Positions 1 through 6,566 of a DNA stretch of 9,133 nt are shown here, one piece after another. The notes under the pieces are model-generated. The model had not been told where the DNA came from, did no database searches, and saw nothing but the letters and a program-made list of their open reading frames with translations. Location: contig JALRHE010000021.1 of NCBI GenBank assembly GCA_023253235.1, forward strand, positions 1 to 9,133, in the 5' to 3' direction. Position 1 is the stretch's first letter; each line of letters starts with the position of its first letter. Both the position numbers and the translations under genes were made by a program. Source of the DNA: Steroidobacteraceae bacterium. Lineage in GTDB: Bacteria; Pseudomonadota; Gammaproteobacteria; Steroidobacterales; Steroidobacteraceae.

Positions 1-186
1 GGGTTGATCTAGGCCCAGACTGCTTCGAATATCCGCGAGTACAGCCGGATCTGCAGATTCGCCCGATAAGATCAGCGCGGGATCTCCAGCCAGTCGGACT
101 AGAAAAAATAGCAGCGTTAACGTCGCGAGCAACAGCAACGCGAGGTTCAGCAGCAGCCGCAGGCTGTGGCGAAGCACGTCATTCAT
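1..186 (-). CDS. ABC transporter permease, DppB/OppB-like (N-terminal 62 residues only)
   Basis: This is the start of an inner-membrane permease of a dipeptide/oligopeptide-type ABC importer; the rest lies beyond the left edge. Translating the minus strand from the ATG at 186-184 gives an uninterrupted frame of 62 codons. It begins MNDVLRHSLRLLLNLALLLL, continues as one hydrophobic segment (about residues 8-32) into VRLAGDP (about 32-38), and ends in a helix finishing SLGLDQP. A first membrane helix followed by R-x-x-GDP and, some 20 residues later, L-GLD-P is the usual N-terminal pattern of DppB-type permeases. The start overlaps the end of the upstream binding-protein gene by 8 nt (ATGAATGA). 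No good Shine-Dalgarno sequence precedes it, so translational coupling is likely. The other ATG in the overlap (182-180) opens a frame without the membrane helix. Exact substrate cannot be told. Confidence 0.85.
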   Translation of the reverse strand, partial: MNDVLRHSLRLLLNLALLLLATLTLLFFLVRLAGDPALILSGESADPAVLADIRSSLGLDQP

Positions 187-1723
187 GCGTTGCGCTCGAT
201 TTTTTGCGAATACGATCCCAGCGGATCATGAGGTTATCCACTTGCAGGTTCTCAAGATCGCGGTAAGCCGTGATCTGCTCCATCTCGTGTACGAGGATGA
301 CGGGAGGATCGGCCATCATTCGATCATGTGCGAGTCGCAGGAGGCGGTCGCGTTCGAGACGATCAAACGTACGGGCGCGCGTTTCGATCAACTCGGAAAC
401 TTCGGGCTGACAAAACGGCGAGTTAGGTCGCTCGCAAGTGAGGTACTGCCAAGCTTTCGTGATATCGAGCAGCGGGTCGAGTGCGACCGTGAAGGAGAAC
501 AGATCGTGCTGCCAGTCGCCCGTAAGCAACTTGGCTCGCCATCGTTCGAACTCCATGGTGTGTACTTTGATCCGAACGCCGACATCACTCAGGTCCGCCA
601 GGATCGCTTCGAAGACGGCTCGGTCGGTGTTGGTCACGACGAGCAGATCCATCTCGAGGTCGATGCCGTTGGGATAGCCCGCCTCCCGCAGCAAGGTACG
701 GGCTTTTTGCGGATCGTAGGGTATTGGTTTACGCGTGGCGTCGAATCCCTCGCTACCTCGGACGCCCATTTGAGTTGCCACCGTGCCGGCACCTGACAGC
801 AGATATTTGACGATCGATTCCTTGTCGATCGCATGATTCATCGCGAGGCGCACCTGAGCTGACCGTAGCGGCGAACCCTCTCGTACGACGAAGACCATCA
901 TGCGAAGTCGGGGCTCCGCCGCTTGTCTAATCTCGATATTTTTTTGTTTCAGATCGACGATGTCTTCAGGTGCCAGATACATCGCCAGCTGTACTTGACC
1001 GGATTCGATCGCCTGCCGTCGAGCGATCGGCTCAGGTATCTCGATGAAGTCGAGACCACCTACGATCGGGGGTCGCCAAGATTGGCGATTGGCGCGCATC
1101 AAAACGCGACCCGCTTCCCATCGCTCCACAATGAACGGCCCGGTACCAATTGGCTTGCGGGCAAACGTCTTGGGCCCGACCTCGGCGAAGTAGCGCGGCG
1201 GCAATGGATAGAACTGGGACAGTCTCTTCGGGAGCAGAGGATCCGGCTCAGCAGTTTCGATATCGATGCGGTGCGAATCAATGATTTCCGCACCTACGAC
1301 GGTCGGCAGCAAACTGGTACGCACCAGATCGCGTGCACCATAACCGAGCAAAATCTCGTTGACTGCGAGCGCTACCGCATTCGCGTCGAAGGGTTCCCCG
1401 TTCGAAAATCGGACGTCCCGTCTTAGTGTGAAGCGCCAGCGAGTGTCGGTCAGTTGCGTCCAATCGGTGGCAAGCCAAGGTACGACGTTGCCGTTGGCGT
1501 CGATGTAGGTTAGGGCATCGAAGAAAGCGGGCCAGATGTCGACTGCCGGTTGACCCGTGTGCGCGGCGGGATTCGCAAATCCCGGCGGGAGACGCCTAGA
1601 TGCGATGCGGACGACATCGTCATCACCGCTCGCGTTGCGCTGCCGATCAACCGAGTTGGCATCACAACCGGTGAGCAACAGCAGTCCCAACCAAGACGCC
1701 ATGACAATACCGCGCACCTGCAC
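179..1723 (-). CDS. ABC transporter substrate-binding lipoprotein, family 5 (DppA/OppA type)
   Basis: Solute receptor (514 aa) that would capture peptides or related solutes in the periplasm and hand them to the adjacent permease. The GTG start at 1723 is preferred: GGAG lies 4 nt upstream on the minus strand, and this start supplies the positively charged n-region (Arg4) of a lipoprotein signal. A hydrophobic stretch (about 5-16) leads to the lipobox LTGC with the lipidated Cys20. The ATG at 1702 would remove the charged region. Family 5 hallmarks in order: FFDALTYIDANGNVVPWLA (about 67-85), W-R-F-T-LR-DVRFSNGEPF (about 96-112), IGTGPF-VERWEAG (about 192-205), and YDPQKARTLLREAGYPNG in the second half. 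Length is typical of the family. A region near the C-terminus has two cysteines about 9 residues apart (TC...FC), as in many members. It heads an operon reading leftward and is divergent from the VOC gene. Dipeptide, opine, nickel or glycoside ligands cannot be told apart from sequence. Confidence 0.93.
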   Translation of the reverse strand: MQVRGIVMASWLGLLLLTGCDANSVDRQRNASGDDDVVRIASRRLPPGFANPAAHTGQPAVDIWPAFFDALTYIDANGNVVPWLATDWTQLTDTRWRFTLRRDVRFSNGEPFDANAVALAVNEILLGYGARDLVRTSLLPTVVGAEIIDSHRIDIETAEPDPLLPKRLSQFYPLPPRYFAEVGPKTFARKPIGTGPFIVERWEAGRVLMRANRQSWRPPIVGGLDFIEIPEPIARRQAIESGQVQLAMYLAPEDIVDLKQKNIEIRQAAEPRLRMMVFVVREGSPLRSAQVRLAMNHAIDKESIVKYLLSGAGTVATQMGVRGSEGFDATRKPIPYDPQKARTLLREAGYPNGIDLEMDLLVVTNTDRAVFEAILADLSDVGVRIKVHTMEFERWRAKLLTGDWQHDLFSFTVALDPLLDITKAWQYLTCERPNSPFCQPEVSELIETRARTFDRLERDRLLRLAHDRMMADPPVILVHEMEQITAYRDLENLQVDNLMIRWDRIRKKSSATHE

Positions 1724-1817
1724 GAAACTCCGTGATGACCGGCAACCGGGAACGGGGTCACGATACCATGTCGGCAGCCGACCTCTGTCAGGCGGCCCCT
1801 GCTAGGCGGAGTGTGAC
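1724..1817. promoter_or_regulatory. Divergent intergenic region between the importer and the VOC/PrpD operon
   Basis: This 94-bp gap must hold the promoters of both flanking operons unless they start further away. I see no convincing -35/-10 pair on either strand. It contains a perfect dyad, GTCGG-CAG-CCGAC (1770-1782), and weaker arms TGACC (1736-1740) and GGTCA (1756-1760). The compact divergent layout with a dyad suits a shared regulator site, but no regulator gene is visible in the window. Confidence 0.35.
1808..1811 (+). promoter_or_regulatory. Ribosome binding site supporting the GTG start of the VOC gene
   Basis: GGAG is followed after 6 nt by the GTG at 1818. No ATG with comparable support occurs nearby in this frame, so the Shine-Dalgarno sequence decides the GTG start. 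Confidence 0.6.
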
Positions 1818-2720
1818 GTGCAACTGAGGCGAATTCGATCGGCGACCGTGGCGACTCCCTGTGTCGATGCCACCGCATCGGCGTTGTCGGCACTGCTCGA
1901 GTATCGGATTCGAGATCGTTCGCCGGTCACGTCGGAGTTGGCTGCGCTGTGGCGTGCTCCTGCCATGGCGGGGCGAGGGTGCATCGTCTTGAGTACGGAC
2001 GAGTATCCGGATGTGAGTCTGAGGCTCGTCGAGGTGAGTCCGCTTCCCTCTTATCGACCGTTTTGGAGTTTCGGGTGGAATTCGTTCGAGATCAGTGTCG
2101 CCGGCCTCGACGAGTTGTTTGGTCGCCTACGGGATGAGAAGTCCTCCTTCTTCAGCATTCGCGGCGAACCGCATGCACTTCGTGCGTACCCCAGCATTCG
2201 CGCGATGCAAATCGAGGGGCGTTCGGGTGAGATTTATTATTTGACGGAGGAGACGGCGAGCGGTGTTTCCCCCGTGCCGCCCACGAGTCGTTGTGGGCGT
2301 TTATTCATCACGGTGCTCGGAGCACCGGCAATTGAACAGGCGCGAGACTTTTACGCTAAACAGTTCGCGTTGCAGGCGCGCCCGATCCGGGCGTCGAGCG
2401 GGCAGGTGGTGCAGCAAGCTTGGGGTGGAACGCCCGATGGAACGCATCCGATCACTTTGTTGCCGTTGTCCGAATCGGCTAATGCAATCGAGATGAACGG
2501 CTATGTACGCGAGGGCATCGTCAGTCGGATCCGTTCGGACGGCGAGCTGCCGCCCGGTAACTCGCTCGTGAGTTTCGAGGTCGATCATCTCGATCTTCAG
2601 AGGGAGGATTTACCGTTGACGGTCGGGTCACCGTCAGATGCGTTGTACGCAGGATGTCGAGTCGGATTTTTTGTCGGACCCGCTGGTGAGTGGGTCGAGT
2701 TGATCGAGAGGCGATCATGA
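1818..2720 (+). CDS. Two-module VOC-fold (glyoxalase/dioxygenase superfamily) protein, function unknown
   Basis: A 300-aa protein that looks like two consecutive vicinal-oxygen-chelate modules (about residues 5-145 and 160-298). Each module shows a strand-helix opening (helix about 18-30; and AIEQARDFYAKQFAL about 171-185), a middle strand pair, then a strand with FE (NSFEISVAGLDELFGRL about 88-104; SLVSFEVDHLDL about 249-260) and a closing glycine turn with a glutamate strand (GRSGEIYYL about 134-142; GPAGEWVELIE about 287-297). The acidic residues at the end of each module remain. The usual metal ligands on the first and fifth strands (typically His or Gln) appear replaced by hydrophobic or small residues, so a classic metal-dependent glyoxalase or extradiol dioxygenase activity is doubtful. 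It overlaps the next gene by 4 nt (ATGA), so the two products are probably made together and may act in one pathway. No signal peptide, hence cytoplasmic. Family call moderate; function not known. Confidence 0.7.
   Translation: MQLRRIRSATVATPCVDATASALSALLEYRIRDRSPVTSELAALWRAPAMAGRGCIVLSTDEYPDVSLRLVEVSPLPSYRPFWSFGWNSFEISVAGLDELFGRLRDEKSSFFSIRGEPHALRAYPSIRAMQIEGRSGEIYYLTEETASGVSPVPPTSRCGRLFITVLGAPAIEQARDFYAKQFALQARPIRASSGQVVQQAWGGTPDGTHPITLLPLSESANAIEMNGYVREGIVSRIRSDGELPPGNSLVSFEVDHLDLQREDLPLTVGSPSDALYAGCRVGFFVGPAGEWVELIERRS
2706..2711 (+). promoter_or_regulatory. Ribosome binding site deciding the start of the MmgE/PrpD gene
   Basis: GAGAGG lies 5 nt before the ATG at 2717, inside the end of the VOC coding region. 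This, together with the ATGA overlap, favours the start at 2717 over an in-frame GTG at 2690. Confidence 0.65.
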
Positions 2721-4057
2721 ATTTATCGGATGATATTCAGCGTTGGTGGCGGCTCGATCAATCGACTTCCCACGTTGTCGACCCTCCGTTGCGGCGGCTG
2801 ACTCTCGATACCGTCGCCTGTGCCATCGCCGGTTTGCAGACTCGCGAGGTGTCGTCCTTCGAATGTGCGCGGGCCGTATCATCGCCCGGTAACGTCGTCT
2901 TCCCTGGCGGGACACGAGCGTTGAATGCATCAGCCGCGGCCTCGGTCGGTGCCATGGCAGCTTGTTGGTTTGAATTTTGCGAGGGCCACGAGTTGGCGCA
3001 TGGGCGGCCGGGTCTGCACGTGGTCCCGCTCACACTAGCGCTCGGTGCTGCGCTCGATAAAACCTATGGCGAGGTGTTGCGCGCCACGCTGATCGGTTAT
3101 GAGATCGGCGCCCGCGCGGGTATCGCGATGCGGATCCGTCGCGGATTACACGTCGATGGCACATGGGGTGTGCTCGGCGCGACGGCAGCAGCGGCGAATT
3201 TGTTGGGGATGACGGTAGAACGTGCGGTTGCCGCCGTGGGTATCGCAGCCTCGCAGATTTCAACGTCTCTGTATCGTCCAGTCGCCGCCGGTATGACGGC
3301 TCGCAATAGCTACGTGGCGCGTGCGATGGAAGATGCCGTGCTGTTTGCACAAGCCGCTGACGCCGGGGTCGATGCCGCCGTCGATACCTTGGCGAACGCG
3401 GCCGCCGAGCTCGCCGGCGATGCTCGATTGCAAGACTCGTGGCAGTGGCCCAGCATCGATACGCCCTTGCTCGTACAGGGCTATCTCAAGCCCTATGCCG
3501 CCGTTCGCCATGCACACTACGGCATTGCAGCGGCACAGCAGTGGCGTAATCAGACGAGCGTGCAACACGCTCACCTAGATGTCGCTCGACGTGCCGAACG
3601 TATCGAGCGAGTGACTCTCACGGTTTATCCGGAAGCGTTGCAGTATTGCGGCAACCGAGCGCCGCAATCGATGATCCAGGCGCAATTTAGTTTGAGTTAT
3701 GCGGTCTCGCGAGTTTTGGCGGGCTACGACATCACACCGGCTGCCTACTCGCGCGAGGCATTGCAAGATCCGCTCGCTTGTCGTCTCGAGCGCGACATGA
3801 TCGTCATCGAAACGCGAGCGTTTTCACGCCGAGCCGCACGACTGCAGGTCGACGTCGATGGCGCCTCGTTCGTCACGACGGTCGATCGCGTCGACGGTGA
3901 TCCCGATCAACCGATGACGACCGACGCGGTCGTGAATAAGGCAGCGGGGCTGATTTCGGCGAGCCTGCCATCGGCCGATGCGCGTGCGTATTCGACGCGC
4001 TGGATCGAGGCGTCGCCCGACACGCCGGTGCGAGCGCTGCTCGACCTAGGGGGCTGA
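2717..4057 (+). CDS. MmgE/PrpD family protein (2-methylcitrate dehydratase-like fold)
   Basis: A cytoplasmic enzyme of 446 aa, the normal length of the family that includes 2-methylcitrate dehydratase, cis-aconitate decarboxylase and iminodisuccinate epimerase. Landmarks: LDTVACAIAGL (about 30-40); the helical alanine-rich stretch leading to the active-site loop FEFCEGHELAHGRPGLHVVP (about 85-104, with His91, His95, His101); GYEIGARAG (about 127-135); GLHVDGTWGVLGA-AAAANLLGM (about 143-165, His145); KPYAAVRHAHYGI (about 258-270, His265 and His267); and AQFSLSYAVSRVLAG (about 322-336). Many relatives carry LDFDDTH or ELDEGN in the active-site loop. Here Cys88 sits where I would expect the aspartate, so substrate choice may differ. 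Translationally coupled to the VOC gene and divergent from a peptide-type importer. No prpB/prpC-like gene is in the window, so methylcitrate metabolism is not supported. The specific reaction cannot be assigned. Confidence 0.92.
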   Translation: MNLSDDIQRWWRLDQSTSHVVDPPLRRLTLDTVACAIAGLQTREVSSFECARAVSSPGNVVFPGGTRALNASAAASVGAMAACWFEFCEGHELAHGRPGLHVVPLTLALGAALDKTYGEVLRATLIGYEIGARAGIAMRIRRGLHVDGTWGVLGATAAAANLLGMTVERAVAAVGIAASQISTSLYRPVAAGMTARNSYVARAMEDAVLFAQAADAGVDAAVDTLANAAAELAGDARLQDSWQWPSIDTPLLVQGYLKPYAAVRHAHYGIAAAQQWRNQTSVQHAHLDVARRAERIERVTLTVYPEALQYCGNRAPQSMIQAQFSLSYAVSRVLAGYDITPAAYSREALQDPLACRLERDMIVIETRAFSRRAARLQVDVDGASFVTTVDRVDGDPDQPMTTDAVVNKAAGLISASLPSADARAYSTRWIEASPDTPVRALLDLGG

Positions 4058-5326
4058 AACCGCAGCGCTCTCGAAGAGCTTGGTCGACGGCTCGCGAGAG
4101 GCGCGTAATCGCACGCCCACCTTTTCCGTTTGTTCCCAGGCTCGCAGCACGTTCTCACCAGCGAGCTGACGCAGTTCTGCGTCTGTCCAACCGCGGCGGA
4201 TGAGTTCGGCGAAGAGGCGCGGATAAGTCGACACATCGTCGAGCCCTTCTGGCCAATTTGGGTTGCCGTCGAAGTCGCCACCGATGCCGACATGATCGAT
4301 GCCCGCCACCCGGCGTACGTGCTCGATGTGATCGGCCACCATGCCGATAGTGGTGACGGGAGTTTTGATAGCAGCCATGCCTTCACGCATGATCCGTTCA
4401 CGTTCTTCGGCACTCGCGGCGGCGCGAGCGCGCAAGGCAAGTTCAGCCATGGCCGGTTGTACGATGCGCCCGACTTCGCAGTTCACGAAGCCGGCGACGA
4501 AGGTGACCATGACGACGCCGCCATTGCGCGGCAACTCGCGCAGGATGTCATCGGGTACGTTGCGCGGCACGTCGCATACGCCGCGCGCCGAAGAGTGCGA
4601 AAAAATCACCGGTGCTTCGCTGATGCGCAGTGTGGCAGCCATCGTGGCGGGCGATGCGTGTGACAGATCGATCAGGATACCGAGACGGTTCATCTCGCGA
4701 ACGACCTCTTCGCCAAACGGCGTCAGACCGTTGTGACGGGGTGGCAGCTGCGCAGCGGCGTCAGCCCAGTCCGTATGGGCATTGTGCGTGAGCGCCATGT
4801 ATCGGACGCCAAGGTCATAGTAGGCACGCAGCGCACCCAAAGAATTCTCGATTCCGTAGCCACCTTCCATGCCTAGCATCGAGGCGATTCGACCCGCGCG
4901 TTTAGCCGCGCGGACATCGGCCACACTGGTGGCGAATTGGAATGTGTCCGGATAGCGCGCGATGATGCGGCGGGCGAGTTCGATCTGCTCAAGTTGGGCG
5001 CGCGCGAACGGGCCGCGTCCCTCGCCAGGAATGTAGACTGACCAGAATTGGGCGCCGAGTCGGCCTTCGCGAAGCCGGGCGATATCCGTGTCGCCTTCAG
5101 TGGGTTTTCGTAGGTCGTACGCCGCTACGTCGCCGGGCGCCTTGCCGTATTGCCGGATCGCCATGGGTAAATCGTTGTGACCATCGACGAGGATGGTCGA
5201 CTCGAGCACCGCGATCGCGCGTCGAAGGGTTTCGTCTTGTTCGGCTGCTCGCGCGGGCGTGAGCGCTTGGGCGAGGGTGAGCAGTGCGAGACTCATCGAG
5301 AGTAGGGCGGAAGGTATGGTCTTCAT
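4046..5326 (-). CDS. Membrane dipeptidase, peptidase family M19 (renal dipeptidase-like), exported
   Basis: A zinc dipeptidase of 426 aa; the family hydrolyses dipeptides and tolerates a D-residue at the C-terminal position. Start at ATG 5326: it gives a clean Sec signal (Lys2, hydrophobic 5-22, likely cut after PARA at about residue 27). A TTG 36 nt further out would only add a charged tail in front. All five metal ligands are recognisable: His50 and Asp52 in DGHND, Glu154 in GMEGG, His223 in IDLSHAS, His244 in FSHSSAR. Also typical are ALTHNAHTDWADAA (about 178-191), HVGIGGDFDG (about 345-354) and GENVLRAWE (about 390-398). The mature enzyme is predicted periplasmic; no C-terminal anchor is seen. 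Its last 12 nt overlap the end of the MmgE/PrpD gene on the opposite strand, leaving no room for a terminator between them. It is divergent from the S66 peptidase gene, 108 bp away, which suggests shared control. Confidence 0.95.
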   Translation of the reverse strand: MKTIPSALLSMSLALLTLAQALTPARAAEQDETLRRAIAVLESTILVDGHNDLPMAIRQYGKAPGDVAAYDLRKPTEGDTDIARLREGRLGAQFWSVYIPGEGRGPFARAQLEQIELARRIIARYPDTFQFATSVADVRAAKRAGRIASMLGMEGGYGIENSLGALRAYYDLGVRYMALTHNAHTDWADAAAQLPPRHNGLTPFGEEVVREMNRLGILIDLSHASPATMAATLRISEAPVIFSHSSARGVCDVPRNVPDDILRELPRNGGVVMVTFVAGFVNCEVGRIVQPAMAELALRARAAASAEERERIMREGMAAIKTPVTTIGMVADHIEHVRRVAGIDHVGIGGDFDGNPNWPEGLDDVSTYPRLFAELIRRGWTDAELRQLAGENVLRAWEQTEKVGVRLRASREPSTKLFESAAVSAP

Positions 5327-5434
5327 GCGTCGAGTGTTATCCCTTCCTGGCGCGTTGCGCAAGCACTCACCAGGTCGACACGGGTGACTCTAGCGAGACG
5401 TATACTCGACCCTTCGGTTTAGAGGGGAGTCAGC
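5327..5434. promoter_or_regulatory. Divergent promoter region between M19 dipeptidase and S66 peptidase genes
   Basis: This 108-bp gap separates two outward-reading peptidase genes. On the plus strand TATACT (5401-5406) matches the sigma-70 -10 consensus in five of six positions and lies about 28 bp before the S66 ATG. The best -35-like hexamer, TCGACA (5375-5380), is 20 bp away, longer than the preferred 16-18, so the promoter is tentative. A strong Shine-Dalgarno sequence, AGGGGAG (5423-5429), sits 5 nt before the ATG at 5435. On the minus strand I see only weak promoter-like hexamers. Confidence 0.4.
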
Positions 5435-6493
5435 ATGACCAATCGGCGTGAGTGGATTGCGGCCGCGACGGCCGCCACGTTCGGTGCGCTCTTGGCGCAA
5501 CCCAGTCTCGGCAGCCCGTGGCCAGTCGGTGCCGAGCGCCGTCGGCGCATCATCAAACCGCCGCGTATCCAGGTCGGTGACACGATCGGTCTGATGATCC
5601 CTGCTAGCGCGAATTGGGATCCGGTCGACGTCGACGTGCTGCTCGAATCGCTGGCTGCCCTCGGCTTGAAGGGCAAGCTCGGTAAGCACGTGTTTGATCG
5701 GTACGGTTATCTCGCTGGGCGCGACGAGGATCGCGCTGCCGATCTCAACGCGATGTTTCGCGATCCCGAAGTGAAGGCCATCCACTGCATTCGCGGCGGT
5801 TGGGGTTCCGCGCGCCTGTTGCCGCTGCTCGACTTCGATGCAATAGCCAAGAACCCCAAGGCACTCATCGGCTACAGCGACATCACCGCCTTATTGCTTG
5901 CCTTGCACGCCAAAACCGGACTCGTCACCTTCCATGGTCCAAACGGTGCGAGCGAGTGGAACACGACCAATGTTGAGTGGCTGCAACGCGTGTTGTGGCA
6001 AGGCGAGGCAGCGACTTTCGAAAACCCACGTGAGGCCGGCGATTTACTCGCGCCCGCCAAGCATCGCACGCGCACGCTGCGCGCTGGCGTTGCGCGCGGT
6101 CGTCTGCTCGGCGGCAACCTCACCGTGCTCACGGCTCTGCTCGGCTCTTCTTATGTTCCCGATTTCACGGGGGCCATTCTCTTTTTAGAGGATATCGATG
6201 AGGCGCCGTACCGCATCGATCGAATGCTGGTGCAACTGAAGCTTGCTGGCGTTCTAGGCCAATTGGCCGGATTTGTTTGGGGCAACTGCACCGATTGCGG
6301 GCCGGGCGAAGGGTATGGTTCGCTGACGATCCCGGATGTCTTGCGTGATCACATCGAGCCGCTCGGTATCCCAGCCTATTCCGGTGCCATGTTTGGTCAC
6401 ATCACCCGGCAGTTCACCTTGCCCGTCGGTGCTGAGGTCGAGCTCGATGCTGTCCGCGGTACGATCAGGATGTTGGAGAGTGCCGTCGCGTGA
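5435..6493 (+). CDS. LD-carboxypeptidase-like protein, peptidase family S66, with probable Tat signal
   Basis: A serine peptidase (352 aa) of the family that removes the terminal D-residue from L,D-peptide bonds in murein tetrapeptides (LdcA) and also includes the microcin C self-immunity protein MccF. Motifs: IQVGDTIGLMIPAS (about 45-58), IHCIRGGWGSARLLPLLD (about 116-133), PKALIGYSDITALL (about 141-154) with predicted nucleophile Ser148, FHGPNG (about 166-171), ILFLEDIDEAPYRIDRML (about 248-265) with Glu252, and MFGHITRQFTLPVG (about 319-332) with His322. The Ser-Glu and Glu-His spacings (104 and 70) match those of Pseudomonas LdcA (102 and 68). The N-terminus NRREWIAAATAATFG has twin arginines plus a weakly hydrophobic stretch, as in Tat signals. 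LdcA itself is cytoplasmic, so export would change its role. The ATG is set by AGGGGAG 5 nt upstream. Neighbours are an exported dipeptidase and a TonB receptor. Confidence 0.93.
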   Translation: MTNRREWIAAATAATFGALLAQPSLGSPWPVGAERRRRIIKPPRIQVGDTIGLMIPASANWDPVDVDVLLESLAALGLKGKLGKHVFDRYGYLAGRDEDRAADLNAMFRDPEVKAIHCIRGGWGSARLLPLLDFDAIAKNPKALIGYSDITALLLALHAKTGLVTFHGPNGASEWNTTNVEWLQRVLWQGEAATFENPREAGDLLAPAKHRTRTLRAGVARGRLLGGNLTVLTALLGSSYVPDFTGAILFLEDIDEAPYRIDRMLVQLKLAGVLGQLAGFVWGNCTDCGPGEGYGSLTIPDVLRDHIEPLGIPAYSGAMFGHITRQFTLPVGAEVELDAVRGTIRMLESAVA

Positions 6494-6500
6494 TGCGTGT

Positions 6501-6516
6501 CCACGAGTACTCGTGG
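6501..6516. repeat. Perfect 16-bp palindrome, CCACGAGTACTCGTGG
   Basis: The two 8-bp halves are exact reverse complements, 8 nt after the S66 stop codon and about 100 bp before the receptor start. As RNA it could fold as a 6-bp stem with a GTAC loop, but no U-run follows, so a classic intrinsic terminator is unlikely. The uninterrupted symmetry fits an operator for a dimeric regulator of the receptor gene better. No second copy was noticed in the window. Confidence 0.6.
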
Positions 6517-6537
6517 CCCGCACACAACAGGCAAGGG

Positions 6538-6566
6538 TTGCACGCCGCGTCGGAAAGTATTTGAAT
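6538..6566 (+). promoter_or_regulatory. Weak promoter candidate for the TonB-dependent receptor
   Basis: TTGCAC (6538-6543) and TTGAAT (6561-6566) are separated by 17 bp. The matches to sigma-70 consensus are three and four of six bases, so this is only a candidate. It lies between the 16-bp palindrome and the hairpin, where a receptor promoter would be expected. Confidence 0.2.

Noticed and set aside
185..796. Plus-strand open frame of 203 codons
   Set aside because: It lies antisense to the clear family 5 binding-protein gene and resembles no family known to me.
923..1426. Plus-strand open frame of 167 codons
   Set aside because: Antisense to the binding-protein gene; no domain or motif seen.
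2690..2716. Upstream GTG start for the MmgE/PrpD gene
   Set aside because: It adds nine unconserved residues, and the ATG at 2717 has a GAGAGG site 5 nt upstream and an ATGA overlap with the preceding stop.
2717..4057. Assignment as prpD of the methylcitrate cycle
   Set aside because: No methylcitrate synthase or methylisocitrate lyase gene is nearby and the active-site loop differs; the family is functionally broad.
4130..4663. Plus-strand open frame of 177 codons
   Set aside because: Antisense to the M19 dipeptidase, whose metal-ligand motifs make the minus-strand frame certain.
5327..5362. Upstream TTG start for the M19 dipeptidase
   Set aside because: It would place a charged 12-residue tail before an otherwise well-formed signal peptide beginning at ATG 5326.
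6501..6516. Intrinsic terminator for the S66 gene
   Set aside because: The palindrome is followed by CCCGCACAC and not a T-run, so a Rho-independent terminator is not supported.
6530..6543. Possible sigma-54 promoter (AGGCAAGGGTTGCAC) before the receptor
   Set aside because: The GG and GC elements are about two bases too close together; sigma-54 promoters are strict about this spacing.
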